Shown here piece by piece: positions 1 to 8,657 of a stretch of 64,000 bases of DNA; positions within the stretch are counted from its first letter, which is position 1, and the number at the start of each line of letters is the position of its first letter. Location: contig NZ_BQUV01000011.1 in the NCBI RefSeq assembly GCF_022835695.1, positions 1-64,000 of the forward strand. The letters run 5' to 3'. A model generated the notes under the pieces. The model was not told where the DNA came from, did no database searches, and was given only the letters and a program-made list of their open reading frames with translations. The translations under genes and the position numbers were made by a program. The DNA comes from Bradyrhizobium sp. Ce-3. Lineage in GTDB: Bacteria > Pseudomonadota > Alphaproteobacteria > Rhizobiales > Xanthobacteraceae.

Positions 1-90
1 GCCCTCATTGCCGTTGCTCGAAAGCTGCTCACCATCCTCAACGCCATGATGCGCGACAGAAAGCCCTATCGGACAGCCCCTTCAACATAA
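1..90 (+). pseudogene. C-terminal end of an IS110-family transposase (cut by window edge)
   Basis: The first 90 bases read open in frame 1 and end in TAA. The 29 residues (ALIAVARKLLTILNAMMRDR then a short tail) match the usual C-terminus of IS110/IS116/IS902 transposases, which end in an 'A..RKLL..LNAM' helix. Only this end lies in the window, so it cannot be told whether the element is intact. It sits 150 bp upstream of an orphan binding-protein gene with no other IS parts visible between them. Family call is from motif recall; the rest is direct reading. Confidence 0.7.
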
Positions 91-95
91 CAGTT

Positions 96-122
96 GCCGG
101 CCTTCGCCGGGACGACGGTAAA
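96..122. repeat. Short REP-like palindrome
   Basis: An imperfect palindrome around CCGGCCTTCGCCGGGACGAC. The same unit recurs near 36808-36835 and 55802-55832, always between genes. It belongs to the small palindromic repeats common in rhizobial genomes. Confidence 0.6.
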
Positions 123-239
123 AATTAGACCCCGCCGCATTTTCGCATCCCTGCCCCGGCGTCTCGCCGCAAGCCTGCCTTCCCAAACCTCCCGTAAGCT
201 CCCCTCGCGAACAACAAAAAACGCACAGGGAGGCTCACG

Positions 240-1445
240 ATGATCTGGAAGGCCATCACGGCAGCGGCCGTGCTTGCGCTCGCGACACAGGTGCATGCCG
301 CCGAGAAGAAATACGGCGCGGGCGCCAGCGACACCGAGATCAAGCTCGGGCAGACCTCGCCATTCTCCGGCGCGGCGTCGGCCTACAGCGTGATCGCGAA
401 GACGCAGGCCGCCTACTTCAAGATGATCAACGACCAGGGCGGCGTGAACGGGCGCAAGATCAATCTGATCACGCTCGACGACGGCTACTCGCCGCCGAAG
501 ACGGTGGAGCAGACCCGCAAGCTGGTGGAGCAGGAGGAGGTCGCCGCGATCCTCAATCCGCTGGGCACGCCGACCGGCCTTGCCGTGCGCAAATATCTCA
601 ACGACAAGAAGGTGCCGCAGCTGTTCGTCGGCGCCGGCGCCACGCTGTGGGGCGACTATCAGCATTATCCGTGGTCGATCGGCTTCCAGCCGTCGTACCA
701 GGCCGAGACCGCGGTCTACGCCAAATATGTGCTGACCCAGAAGCCCGACGCCAAGATCGCGCTGTTCTACCAGAACGACGACGCCGGCAAGGATTACGGC
801 AACGGCTTCAAGAAGGGCTTGGGCGCAGAGAACACCGCCAAAATGGTGGTGGCAGAGACGACCTATGAATCGACCGATCCGACGGTCGACAGCCAGATCG
901 TGAAGCTGAAAGCTTCCGGCGCCAATGTGCTGTTCATGCACGCGATCCCCAAGCAGGCGGCGCAAGCGATCAAGAAGATCGGCGAGATCGGCTGGAAGCC
1001 GGATTTGTTCTTCCTCGCGGCGACCTCGACTTCGGTCTCCTCAGTGCTGAAGCCGGCCGGCTTCGAATACTCCAAGGACATCATCTCGTCCTACTCGCTG
1101 AAGGATCCGAACGATCCGCAGTGGAAGGATGATCCGGACGTGATCGCGTGGCAGAGCTTCATGAAGAGCTATTTTCCGGACGGCAATCTGCAGGACCAGC
1201 TGATCGTCTACGGCTATGTGGTGGCGGAGGCGACGGTGCAGGTGTTGAAGCAATGCGGCGACGATCTCACCCATGAGAACATCATGAAGCAGGCCGCCAA
1301 CCTCGACATCGCGTTGCCGATGTTCCTGCCCGGCATCAAGGTGAAGACCTCGCCGACCGACTACTTCCCGGTCGAGGCGATGCGGCTGCAGAAATTCAAC
1401 GGCGAGACCTGGCAGCTGTTCGGCGACACCATCGGGAATGATTGA
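240..1445 (+). CDS. Branched-chain amino acid-type ABC transporter substrate-binding protein (orphan)
   Basis: A 401-residue periplasmic ligand-binding protein of the Leu/Ile/Val family (Peripla_BP_6). Residues 1-20 form a Sec signal peptide ending VHA-AEKK. The mature N-terminus has the family opening 'IKLGQTSPFSGAAS', followed by 'INDQGGVNGRKINLI' and 'DDGYSPPKTVEQTRKLVEQE'. The ATG has a good ribosome site (GGGAGG, 8 nt upstream). No permease or ATPase gene is adjacent, so it must share a transporter encoded elsewhere. It may bind an amino acid, amide or aromatic acid; the sequence does not settle which. It follows the end of an IS110-type element. Confidence 0.88.
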   Translation: MIWKAITAAAVLALATQVHAAEKKYGAGASDTEIKLGQTSPFSGAASAYSVIAKTQAAYFKMINDQGGVNGRKINLITLDDGYSPPKTVEQTRKLVEQEEVAAILNPLGTPTGLAVRKYLNDKKVPQLFVGAGATLWGDYQHYPWSIGFQPSYQAETAVYAKYVLTQKPDAKIALFYQNDDAGKDYGNGFKKGLGAENTAKMVVAETTYESTDPTVDSQIVKLKASGANVLFMHAIPKQAAQAIKKIGEIGWKPDLFFLAATSTSVSSVLKPAGFEYSKDIISSYSLKDPNDPQWKDDPDVIAWQSFMKSYFPDGNLQDQLIVYGYVVAEATVQVLKQCGDDLTHENIMKQAANLDIALPMFLPGIKVKTSPTDYFPVEAMRLQKFNGETWQLFGDTIGND

Positions 1446-1447
1446 GG

Positions 1448-1757
1448 GGGCTACCCTCCCCTGGAGGGGGAGGGTCGACTCACATGAAGCGCAGCGGAAT
1501 GTGAGACGGGGTGGGGTGATCTCTCCGTTCGGGCACTGTTGGACGCGGAGACACCGTCACCCCACCCCGCTGCGCATTTCGCTTCGCTGCATGCGCAACG
1601 ACCCTCCCCCTCCAGGGGAGGGTGGCCAGCGTACATCTGCCTGATTTCTGAATATTGGAAATATATCCCTGAGTTGCCCGACGCGTCAAGCCGCCTGGTT
1701 GAACGCCGACCGCCACCGCCGGCTACTGTGCATGGGGTTGTTTTCGATATTTTGGCA
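1448..1757 (-). repeat. Composite palindromic repeat element (copy 1, inverted relative to 59364-59655)
   Basis: The left part (1448-1632) is a large imperfect inverted repeat: an arm reading CTCCCCTGGAGGGGGAGGGT and its complement at the right end, with GTGGGGTGA/TCACCCCAC inside. The right part (about 1640-1757) is, on the minus strand, the unit starting AAATATCGAAAACAACCCCA and running through GGCAACTCA. Both parts recur at 59364-59655 in the opposite order and strand, so the whole is one element of about 300 bp. This fills the 343-base gap between genes; I see no gene in it. Confidence 0.75.
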
Positions 1758-1788
1758 GCGCCTCCCCCATGGGAGGGTAAGGGAGGCG

Positions 1789-2751
1789 TTACGCCCCCCG
1801 CTCCAACAACAGCTTGAAATCCGCCCGCGCGCGCTGCGCCTCGGCGCGCGCGGCGTCGGACGCATCGCCGAGGCCGAAGTAGCCGTGGATGAGCCCCTCG
1901 CCGGTGTGATACGCGACCGGCACGCCGGCGGCCTGCAACGCCTTGGCATAGGCGTGGCCCTCGTCGCGCAAGGGATCGAACCAGGCGGTCGTGACCACCG
2001 CGGGCGCGACACCGGCGAGAGATTCTGCGCGCAGCGGCGAGACGCGCCAGTCGGACCCTTGCGCAGGGTCCGCGAGATAGTGCCCTGTGAACCACTGCAT
2101 CGTCGCGCGCGTCAGGAAGTAGCCCTCGGCATTCTCGTCACGTGACGGAAATTTGGCGTTCTCGCTCGCATCGGCAAAACTGCCGACCACGTCGGTGACG
2201 GGATAGACCAGCAGCTGCCCGGCGAGCTTGATGCCGGCGTCGCGGCAGGCGAGCGCCGTGGTGGCGGCGAGGTTGCCGCCGGCGGAATCGCCGGCGACGC
2301 CGACGCGGGCAAGATCGCCGCCGAACTCGGCGATCCGCGCGACGACGTCGCGGATCGCGGCAAAGGCATCCTCGAACGCGCCGGGGAAACGCGTCTCCGG
2401 CGGCTGGCGGTAGTCGACCGAGATCACCACCGCGCCGGTCTCGATCACGAGGTTGCGGGCCTGGCGGTCATGGGTCTCGAGATCGCCGGCGACCCAGCCG
2501 CCGCCATGGAAGAAGATCACGGTCGGCGCGCTGCCGCTGCCGTTGCGATAGAGCCGCGCGCCGAGCTTGCCGGCGGCGCCCTGCACCTGAATGTCGCGTG
2601 CGACATCGACCGGCGGCGGCGGCACCGCCTTGCGCGCCTCGGCCAGTGCGCGCAGCGAATCGCGGCAGCTCTGCGGCGTCATGGTTGCGGGATCGCGCAG
2701 CGGCAGCAGCGGGATGATTTTTTCGATGACGGGGTCGAGCGGAAGAACCAT
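1789..2751 (-). CDS. Alpha/beta hydrolase, hormone-sensitive lipase (HSL) type esterase
   Basis: A 320-residue carboxylesterase of the HSL/arylacetamide deacetylase family. It has the oxyanion-hole motif HGGGW, the nucleophile motif GDSAGG, the acid residue in WFDPLRDEG and the catalytic histidine in LIHGYFGL, in the expected order. No signal peptide is visible, so it is probably cytoplasmic and acts on short acyl esters. The open frame runs 60 bases further upstream, but the ATG at 2751 is preferred: it gives the usual family N-terminus (LDPVIEKIIPLLP). Its 3' end touches a composite repeat; the upstream neighbour aas lies on the same strand. Confidence 0.87.
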   Translation of the reverse strand: MVLPLDPVIEKIIPLLPLRDPATMTPQSCRDSLRALAEARKAVPPPPVDVARDIQVQGAAGKLGARLYRNGSGSAPTVIFFHGGGWVAGDLETHDRQARNLVIETGAVVISVDYRQPPETRFPGAFEDAFAAIRDVVARIAEFGGDLARVGVAGDSAGGNLAATTALACRDAGIKLAGQLLVYPVTDVVGSFADASENAKFPSRDENAEGYFLTRATMQWFTGHYLADPAQGSDWRVSPLRAESLAGVAPAVVTTAWFDPLRDEGHAYAKALQAAGVPVAYHTGEGLIHGYFGLGDASDAARAEAQRARADFKLLLERGA

Positions 2752-2826
2752 GGCTGTGCTTTCTCGGGAGCAGTTGCCGTCCATCTGACAACATGCTCCC
2801 GGAAAGCACAACCATCATGCCGACAC

Positions 2827-5800
2827 TCAGGCAACGTGTTGCTGACGCGCCTCCGGCTCGGCCTCGGCCGCATCGGTATTCTCATCCGCCTGCGGCGCGT
2901 GTGCCGGCGCAGCGGCGGCGAGTTCCTTGGCCAGCGCCGTGGCGCCGACATAGTCGGTCTTGCCGGTGCCGAGCAGCGGCACCTTGTCGACGATTCGGAT
3001 GTCGGCGGGCACCGCGAGCTCCGAGGCGCCTGAGCTCTTGGCCTGGCGTTGCATCGCGGCACGGTCGGCATCCTTCTGCGTGGTGAGCAGCACGATGCGT
3101 TCGCCCTTGCGCTGATCGGGGATCGTGACCGCGACCGACATCGCCTGCGGCCACAACGCTGATGCCATGGTCTCCACCGCCGACAGCGAGACCATCTCGC
3201 CGGCGATCTTGGCGAAGCGCTTGGCGCGGCCCTTGATCGCGATGAAGCCCTGCGCATCGACCGTGACGATATCGCCGGTGTCGTGCCAGCCGTCCGGCAG
3301 TGGCTCCAGCACGCCGGGATTCTCGGCGCGGAGATAGCCGATCATCACGTTCGGGCCCTTCACCGAGAGACGGCCGCCTTCCTCGATGCCGGGGACCGGA
3401 TCGAGCCGATACTGCATCAGCGGCGAGATCCGGCCGACGGTGCCCTGGCGGTTGGCCATCGGCGTGTTCATCGCCAGCACCGGCGCGGTCTCGGTGACGC
3501 CGTAGCCCTCCAGGATGCGGATGCCGTAGCGCTCCATGTAGATCTGCCGGGTGCGCTCCTTCACTGCCTCGGCGCCGGCGATGACGAGCCGCAGCGTGCG
3601 GAAATCATAGGCATGCGCCGAGCGGGCATAACCGGTGAGGAAGGTGTCGGTGCCGAACAGGATGGTGGCGCCGGTCTGGTAGATCAGCTCGGGCACGATC
3701 CGGTAGTGCAGCGGCGACGGATACATGAAGATCGGAATGCCGCCGAGCAGCGGCATCATCATGCCGCCGGTGAGACCAAACGAGTGGAACACCGGCAGCA
3801 CGTTGAACACCTTGTCGTTGGCATTGGCATCGACCCGCGCCAGCGCCTGCGCCGCGTTGGCGAGGATGTTGCGATGGGACAGCACGACGCCCTTCGGCGT
3901 GCCCTCCGAGCCCGAGGTGAACAGGATGACCGCGGGGTCGTTGGCCTCGCGAGCGACGCGCGGCGCGATGCCGGCGCGGAAGCCCGCGATCTTGTCAGCG
4001 AGGCCGATGCCCGCCCTGACGTCCTCGAGATAGACGACGCGCGCCTGGCCGGCGATCGCCGCGATCAGCTTGTCGAGCTTGCCCTTCTCGATGAAGGCCT
4101 GCGAGGTCAGCACGGTCTTCACCTGCGCCGCCTTCATCGCGGCCAGCACGTTGACCGGACCGGCCGAGAAGTTGAGCATCGCCGGCACGCGGCCGATGGT
4201 CTGCAGCGCCATGAACACGACGGCAACGCCGGCCGAGTTCGGCAGCAGCACGCCGACATTCTCGCCGACCGAAGTGCCCTGCTCGAGCTTGCGGCTCAAG
4301 ACCTGCGCGCCGAGGATCAGCTTGCGATAGGTCAGCTTGGTGCCGAGCGCGTCCTCGATGATCGGCTTGCCGGTGTCGCGGTCGCGATAGGCGTGGCCGA
4401 GGCCCTCGAACAGGGTCTGATCGAGCATCGCGTTCTGGACCATGGCGTCGATCATGACGTCCTGAAGCGCTGCGCCGGCGGCATTGCGGCGCGCCTTGCC
4501 GCGCAGCGACTGGTCGACCGGCAGCTTGACCGGCGGCAGGATCGAGATCGTCACCTTGGGGAACCAGGAGCGCTTGATCTCGCCGTTCTTGAGATAGCTG
4601 AGATACGAGCGCTGCGCGCCCTCGATGCGCACGGGAACGACGACCGCATCGGCCTTGTCGGCGATCATCGCGGTGCCGTCATAGACCTTCATCAGCGAAC
4701 CGGAGACCGTGATGCGGCCTTCCGGGAAGATCACCACCGGCTCGCCGGCGGCGACCAGCTTGATCAGGTCGCGCGCAGCCAGCGGCTTCGACGGATCCAT
4801 CGTGTAGTGCTTGATCATCTTCAGGAACGGCTTGGCCCACCACGCCTTGGCGATGCCGGTGTCGACTGCGAAGCTGGCGTCGATCGGCAGCGTGGCGTGC
4901 AACAGCGGGCCATCGACCAGGCTGACATGGTTGGGCGCGATCAGCATCCGCGTACCTGCGGGCGGCAGATTCTCCATGCCGCGCACCTCGAGGCGGAACA
5001 TCGCGCGGAACAGCAGCGCGCCGAAATCGCGCACGCCCTCCTTGCCCCATTTGGTCAGCACGAACCAGACGGTGCCGAAGCTCGCGATCGCAAGGCCGAA
5101 GAAGATCCAGGCGATCGGCAGGCCGGTAGCTTGCAGCGCGCCGGTGAACACCGCGCCGACAACCATGAAGCCGGCCTGCAAAATGTTGCCGGCAGCGATG
5201 ATGCGGGCGCGCTCGGACGGCGCGGTCCAGGCCTGCACCGCGGCGAACGACGGCACCACGAACAGGCCGCCGCCGAACGCGAACAAGAAGAAGTCGGCCA
5301 GCATGCGGAAGCCGCCGAACGAGGTCGCGAACGCGGCCGCGGTGACGTCCTTGCCGAGCGAGGTGGTGGCGATCGCAAGTGCGAGGTCGAGGCCGATCAC
5401 GCCCATTACGATGGCGCCGATCGGCACCAGCGCGAGGTTCGGCCGGACGTGGCTCAGCTGCGCGGCGAACAGCGAGCCGGCGGCGATGCCGATCGCGAAC
5501 ACGGCAAGGCACAGCGTGACCACGCCCTCGGTGCCGCCGACGCCTTCCTTGATCAGCGCGGGCAGCAGCGACAGCACGATCGCGCCGACCATCCAGAACC
5601 AGGACACGATCACCATGCCGTCCCACAGCCGCGGCTCGGCATAGAGCGACTTCAACAGGCGCACCGTCGAGGTCCAGGGATTCCTGGTGATCGGCAGATC
5701 AGGCGCGGAGGGCTGCGTCACCGGAATGCGCGAGGCAAATCCCCACGACAGCACCGACAGGCCGACCACGGCGGCGCAGATCCAGCCCATGTGGCTGGCG

Positions 5801-6294
5801 CCCGCAACGAACATGCCGCCCGCGATGGTGCCGATCAGAATCGCCATGAAGGTCGCGCCCTCGACCAGCGCGTTGCCGGTCGCCAGTTCGGACACCGACA
5901 GCTGGTCGGGCAGCACGGCATATTTCACGGGGCCGAACAGCGCGGCGACGATGCCGAACAGCGCCAGCGCGATGAACAGCAGCGGGATCGAATGGGTGAA
6001 GAAGCCGGCTGCGGCAAACGCCGCGGCGAAGATCTCGAAGAACTTCAGCCGGCGCGCGACGATGGATTTGATGTAGCGGTCGGCGAGTTCGCCACCGAGC
6101 GCCGACAGCACGAAGAACGGGAAGATGAACACCGCGCCGGCGAGCTGGACCAGCGCCGGTCCCTGCTCGTTGGCGACGCCGTACAGCAGCATGATGACCA
6201 GCGCGTTCTTCAGCACGTTGTCGTTGAGGGCCGAGCAGAACTGCGACCAGAACAGCGGCGCGAAGCGGCGGGACGTCATCAATTCCTTGATCAT
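2827..6294 (-). CDS. aas: Fused lysophospholipid transporter / acyltransferase / acyl-ACP synthetase (Aas-LplT type)
   Basis: A 1155-residue three-domain membrane protein for re-acylating lysophospholipids. Residues about 10-410 are a 12-helix MFS domain like LplT (opening FWSQFCSALNDNVLKNALVI). Residues about 430-630 are a PlsC acyltransferase with the HX4D motif (NHVSLVD, His456/Asp461) and FPEGR near 523. The rest is an acyl-activating AMP-ligase with FTSGSEGTPKGV near residue 790 and the later GYGVTET and DTGDI motifs. In E. coli LplT and Aas are separate proteins; the fusion is common in alphaproteobacteria. The start has AAGGA 7 nt upstream. It is downstream of a small ORF and a divergent TetR gene, which may control it. 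Confidence 0.93.
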   Translation of the reverse strand: MIKELMTSRRFAPLFWSQFCSALNDNVLKNALVIMLLYGVANEQGPALVQLAGAVFIFPFFVLSALGGELADRYIKSIVARRLKFFEIFAAAFAAAGFFTHSIPLLFIALALFGIVAALFGPVKYAVLPDQLSVSELATGNALVEGATFMAILIGTIAGGMFVAGASHMGWICAAVVGLSVLSWGFASRIPVTQPSAPDLPITRNPWTSTVRLLKSLYAEPRLWDGMVIVSWFWMVGAIVLSLLPALIKEGVGGTEGVVTLCLAVFAIGIAAGSLFAAQLSHVRPNLALVPIGAIVMGVIGLDLALAIATTSLGKDVTAAAFATSFGGFRMLADFFLFAFGGGLFVVPSFAAVQAWTAPSERARIIAAGNILQAGFMVVGAVFTGALQATGLPIAWIFFGLAIASFGTVWFVLTKWGKEGVRDFGALLFRAMFRLEVRGMENLPPAGTRMLIAPNHVSLVDGPLLHATLPIDASFAVDTGIAKAWWAKPFLKMIKHYTMDPSKPLAARDLIKLVAAGEPVVIFPEGRITVSGSLMKVYDGTAMIADKADAVVVPVRIEGAQRSYLSYLKNGEIKRSWFPKVTISILPPVKLPVDQSLRGKARRNAAGAALQDVMIDAMVQNAMLDQTLFEGLGHAYRDRDTGKPIIEDALGTKLTYRKLILGAQVLSRKLEQGTSVGENVGVLLPNSAGVAVVFMALQTIGRVPAMLNFSAGPVNVLAAMKAAQVKTVLTSQAFIEKGKLDKLIAAIAGQARVVYLEDVRAGIGLADKIAGFRAGIAPRVAREANDPAVILFTSGSEGTPKGVVLSHRNILANAAQALARVDANANDKVFNVLPVFHSFGLTGGMMMPLLGGIPIFMYPSPLHYRIVPELIYQTGATILFGTDTFLTGYARSAHAYDFRTLRLVIAGAEAVKERTRQIYMERYGIRILEGYGVTETAPVLAMNTPMANRQGTVGRISPLMQYRLDPVPGIEEGGRLSVKGPNVMIGYLRAENPGVLEPLPDGWHDTGDIVTVDAQGFIAIKGRAKRFAKIAGEMVSLSAVETMASALWPQAMSVAVTIPDQRKGERIVLLTTQKDADRAAMQRQAKSSGASELAVPADIRIVDKVPLLGTGKTDYVGATALAKELAAAAPAHAPQADENTDAAEAEPEARQQHVA

Positions 6295-6580
6295 GACCGG
6301 TTCCTTGGGTTAGCGCGCGCGGCGCTGGCAGGTCTGCGAGTTGGGATGGCAGAGAATGGTGAGGGTGGTGAAAATGACGGAGATGCCGCAGCCTTTAGTC
6401 TTTTCCGCAACGTATCGGTTCGATGCCGGCGCGGATCGGCCGCACCAAGCGTCGCGACAATGCCCGGGAGAAATGTACGAGACCTTATCCAGGGTTGTGG
6501 TCGATCGACTTCGAAACGGGCTCGCGAGGGACATGGTGAGTGCTTTCTTGAGCATTCGGCGACAATTGCGCCTGCCTGCT

Positions 6581-6838
6581 TCAGGTCAGTTCACTCAACC
6601 CGCGGAACGGCGACCAGCGGCAGTTGCGTGACTTGCAGCGGCCGCCGCTGGTCGCCGCCGGGCGCGGCGCGCGCCGATCCGCGCGCCGCTGCTCCAGCAC
6701 GCCTGCGACGTCGCAGGCGCGGGCGATCCGCTCGATCGGCGCCATCGCCAGGGAGAGGATGCCGCGGCCAAAGCCCGTCACGAGCTCGATCGCGTCATCG
6801 ACAAGGGTGGTGGTCAATTGAAGTGCTAGTGTCTGCAT
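6581..6838 (-). CDS. Small hypothetical protein, divergent from tetR
   Basis: An 85-residue ORF with a textbook ribosome site (AGGAGG, 8 nt before ATG). Residues 1-45 look like an amphipathic helical segment (LVDDAIELVTGFGRGILSLA); the remainder is basic and rich in Arg, Pro and Ser. I do not recognise a family. It lies upstream of aas on the same strand with a 286-bp gap and shares a promoter region with the divergent TetR gene. The tail could be a decayed or GC-driven extension. The strong ribosome site is the main reason to believe it is expressed. Confidence 0.55.
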   Translation of the reverse strand: MQTLALQLTTTLVDDAIELVTGFGRGILSLAMAPIERIARACDVAGVLEQRRADRRAPRPAATSGGRCKSRNCRWSPFRGLSELT

Positions 6839-6860
6839 CTGAGTGGCCTCCTATGCCAAC

Positions 6861-6904
6861 TTGAGCAACGCTCAAATTAGTAGCTTGAAAATGAACATTG
6901 TTCA
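6861..6904. promoter_or_regulatory. Two matching palindromes, candidate TetR operators
   Basis: TTGAGC-AAC-GCTCAA at 6861-6875 and TGAAC-ATT-GTTCA at 6892-6904 both fit TGARC-N3-GYTCA, with centres 30 bp apart, about three helical turns. They lie between the divergent small ORF (start 6838) and tetR; the second overlaps the tetR start codon. This is the usual layout for an autoregulating TetR protein binding as two dimers. Binding is inferred, not shown. Confidence 0.6.
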
Positions 6905-7517
6905 AGAAGAATCGCGACGAGACCGGAAAAAGATTCAGCGGCGCACGCTGCTGATCGAGATCGCACGCCGGTCTATCGCCACTAAAGGCTTGAGATCATT
7001 GAAAGTTCGTGACGTTGCCGAGGCCGCCGCCTGCTCCATCGGCAGTGTCTATAACGAGTTTGGCGACTTCGACGGCCTGATCCTGACCGTGAACCGGGAG
7101 ACCGTTCAGGCCCTGACGGCGCGGCTCAAGGCGGTCCCGGCCGATGATGCCCTGCGCCAGCTGCACGGGCTCGCCGACGCCTATCTCGGCTTCGCCACCG
7201 AGCACGCCAATCTGCTGCGCTCGCTGTTCGAGCACCGCATGGAGGACGACCGGCCGTTTCCGGAAGATATCCTGGCGATGGTGATGGATGCGTTCGCGCT
7301 GATGCATGCGCCGCTGGTGCGGCTGTTGCCCGATCGCGATCCCAACGATGTCGCGCTGCTGTCGCGGGAGATGTTCTCTGCGGTCCACGGCATCATCTCG
7401 CTGGGCCTCGAGGAGCGCATGGTCGCGGTGCCGCCGGAGCAGTTGCGCGAGCGGCTCGCGCAATTCGTCGACACGCATCTGGCAGGATTGGGCGTCACGC
7501 CCGGCAGTCAGGTTTGA
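6891..7517 (+). CDS. TetR/AcrR family transcriptional regulator
   Basis: A 208-residue regulator. Residues about 12-60 are the TetR helix-turn-helix (RRTLLIEIARRSIATKGLRS, then VRDVAEAAACSIGSVYNEFG). The C-terminal ligand domain has the F(A/L)..HRM..D pattern of WHG-type TetR proteins. The ATG at 6891 is chosen over a GTG at 6843: the frame upstream of 6891 carries the candidate operator and has no good ribosome site. It is divergent from the small ORF and aas, so fatty-acyl or membrane-lipid control is a fair guess. Its last 10 bases overlap the 3' end of the convergent ToxR-like gene. Confidence 0.85.
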   Translation: MNIVQEESRRDRKKIQRRTLLIEIARRSIATKGLRSLKVRDVAEAAACSIGSVYNEFGDFDGLILTVNRETVQALTARLKAVPADDALRQLHGLADAYLGFATEHANLLRSLFEHRMEDDRPFPEDILAMVMDAFALMHAPLVRLLPDRDPNDVALLSREMFSAVHGIISLGLEERMVAVPPEQLRERLAQFVDTHLAGLGVTPGSQV

Positions 7518-8506
7518 TTACGCGCGACACGACCTGGGTTGGCGAGCGTCCAGAGCGGTTCGAGGAACACGACGCTGGTGCCTCCCTCGCGGAAGACGAG
7601 CTTAAACTCGATCCGTCCGTCCGCGGTGATGGATGCAGAATGCAGTCCCGCATTGCCGTCATATCGCAGGACGTCATCGAGGACATATCCGGTGAAGCCT
7701 CCGGAAAAACCAGGTCCGGACACTCGGCTGTGCGGCATCGCCGGTCCATTGACGAGATAGCCGGTCGCGACACCGTCCCGATCGACATTGGTGACGATCA
7801 TCATGAATTGGCGGTGCGAATTGATCCATCCCTCACCGCTCACCCACACGCCGAGAAAGCGACGAATATTGTCCGGCACGTCACTTGCCGGCGCGTGAAC
7901 GCGATAAGCGGGAAGCGGCAATTGCTTCTCGGCGGCCAGCGCGGTGATCCGCTCGACATCCTGATCCGGCACGATGCCGTGATCCTGCGGCGCAAGCCAG
8001 TTCGCCAATTGCGCCAGCGGATGCCACATCCCGCCGGCAATTGGCCGCGCGGAGGCAAGAGCTGCGAAGGCGATCACTGACAGTCCGACGACCAGCAACC
8101 ATCGGGGAAGCGCGGCCAAACGCATTGCAACGCCCCCGGCAGTCGACGGCTCGCGCAGGACGTCCTGCGGTCCATGGTCGTGCGATGGCGGAGCAGGCTC
8201 GGCATCGAGCCGGTATCCCCGGCGCGACACGGTCTTGATGATGCGGTGGTCGTCATCGCGCAATTTTTGGCGCAGCTCGCGGATGCATTGCACGAGCGAG
8301 TCGTCCGAAACGGCAACGTTACCCCAGACCGCCTCGTGCAGGTCCTGCTTGGATACCAGCCGCCCGGCATTGCGGGCGAGATGACGGAGCACCGCGAATG
8401 ACTTTGGCCTGAGGTCGAGCTCGACACCGTCGACGCGCGCGACACCGCGGGCGAAATCGAGCACGAAGCAATCAAATATCAAAACAGAATCAGTCGCCGG
8501 GTTCAT
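7508..8506 (-). CDS. ToxR/CadC-like membrane-anchored winged-helix regulator
   Basis: A 332-residue protein. Residues about 10-105 are an OmpR/PhoB-type winged helix (LRPKSFAVLRHLARNAGRLV, then VSDDSLVQCIRELRQKL and TVSRRGYRL). A single transmembrane segment follows around residues 135-155 (WLLVVGLSVIAFAALASA), then a periplasmic domain of about 180 residues that I do not recognise. This layout matches one-component ToxR/CadC regulators that sense outside the membrane and bind DNA from it. Start at 8506: GGAG 8 nt upstream; an in-frame GTG at 8515 lacks a ribosome site. Its target is not evident; the next gene is a divergent binding protein with a 151-bp gap. Confidence 0.82.
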   Translation of the reverse strand: MNPATDSVLIFDCFVLDFARGVARVDGVELDLRPKSFAVLRHLARNAGRLVSKQDLHEAVWGNVAVSDDSLVQCIRELRQKLRDDDHRIIKTVSRRGYRLDAEPAPPSHDHGPQDVLREPSTAGGVAMRLAALPRWLLVVGLSVIAFAALASARPIAGGMWHPLAQLANWLAPQDHGIVPDQDVERITALAAEKQLPLPAYRVHAPASDVPDNIRRFLGVWVSGEGWINSHRQFMMIVTNVDRDGVATGYLVNGPAMPHSRVSGPGFSGGFTGYVLDDVLRYDGNAGLHSASITADGRIEFKLVFREGGTSVVFLEPLWTLANPGRVARNQT

Positions 8507-8657
8507 AGAGGTCACTCCATGCCCACAGACGGCACCAATCGGAGAAATTTAGCAGGAAATTCGTCGTTCTGTCACTTCTTGATCAGGACTTCCCGACAGC
8601 GACGCCGATAGTCGTGAACCGGTCCGGCATCATTTCCGGGCACGCGGGAGGTCGACC

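Noticed and set aside
6310-6555. 81-codon frame between aas and the small ORF
   Set aside because: No ribosome site and no family resemblance.
3283-6864. 1193-codon open frame on the plus strand, opposite aas
   Set aside because: It mirrors aas codon by codon in GC-rich DNA, is full of Arg, Asp, His and Gln, and matches no family, whereas aas has three clear domains.
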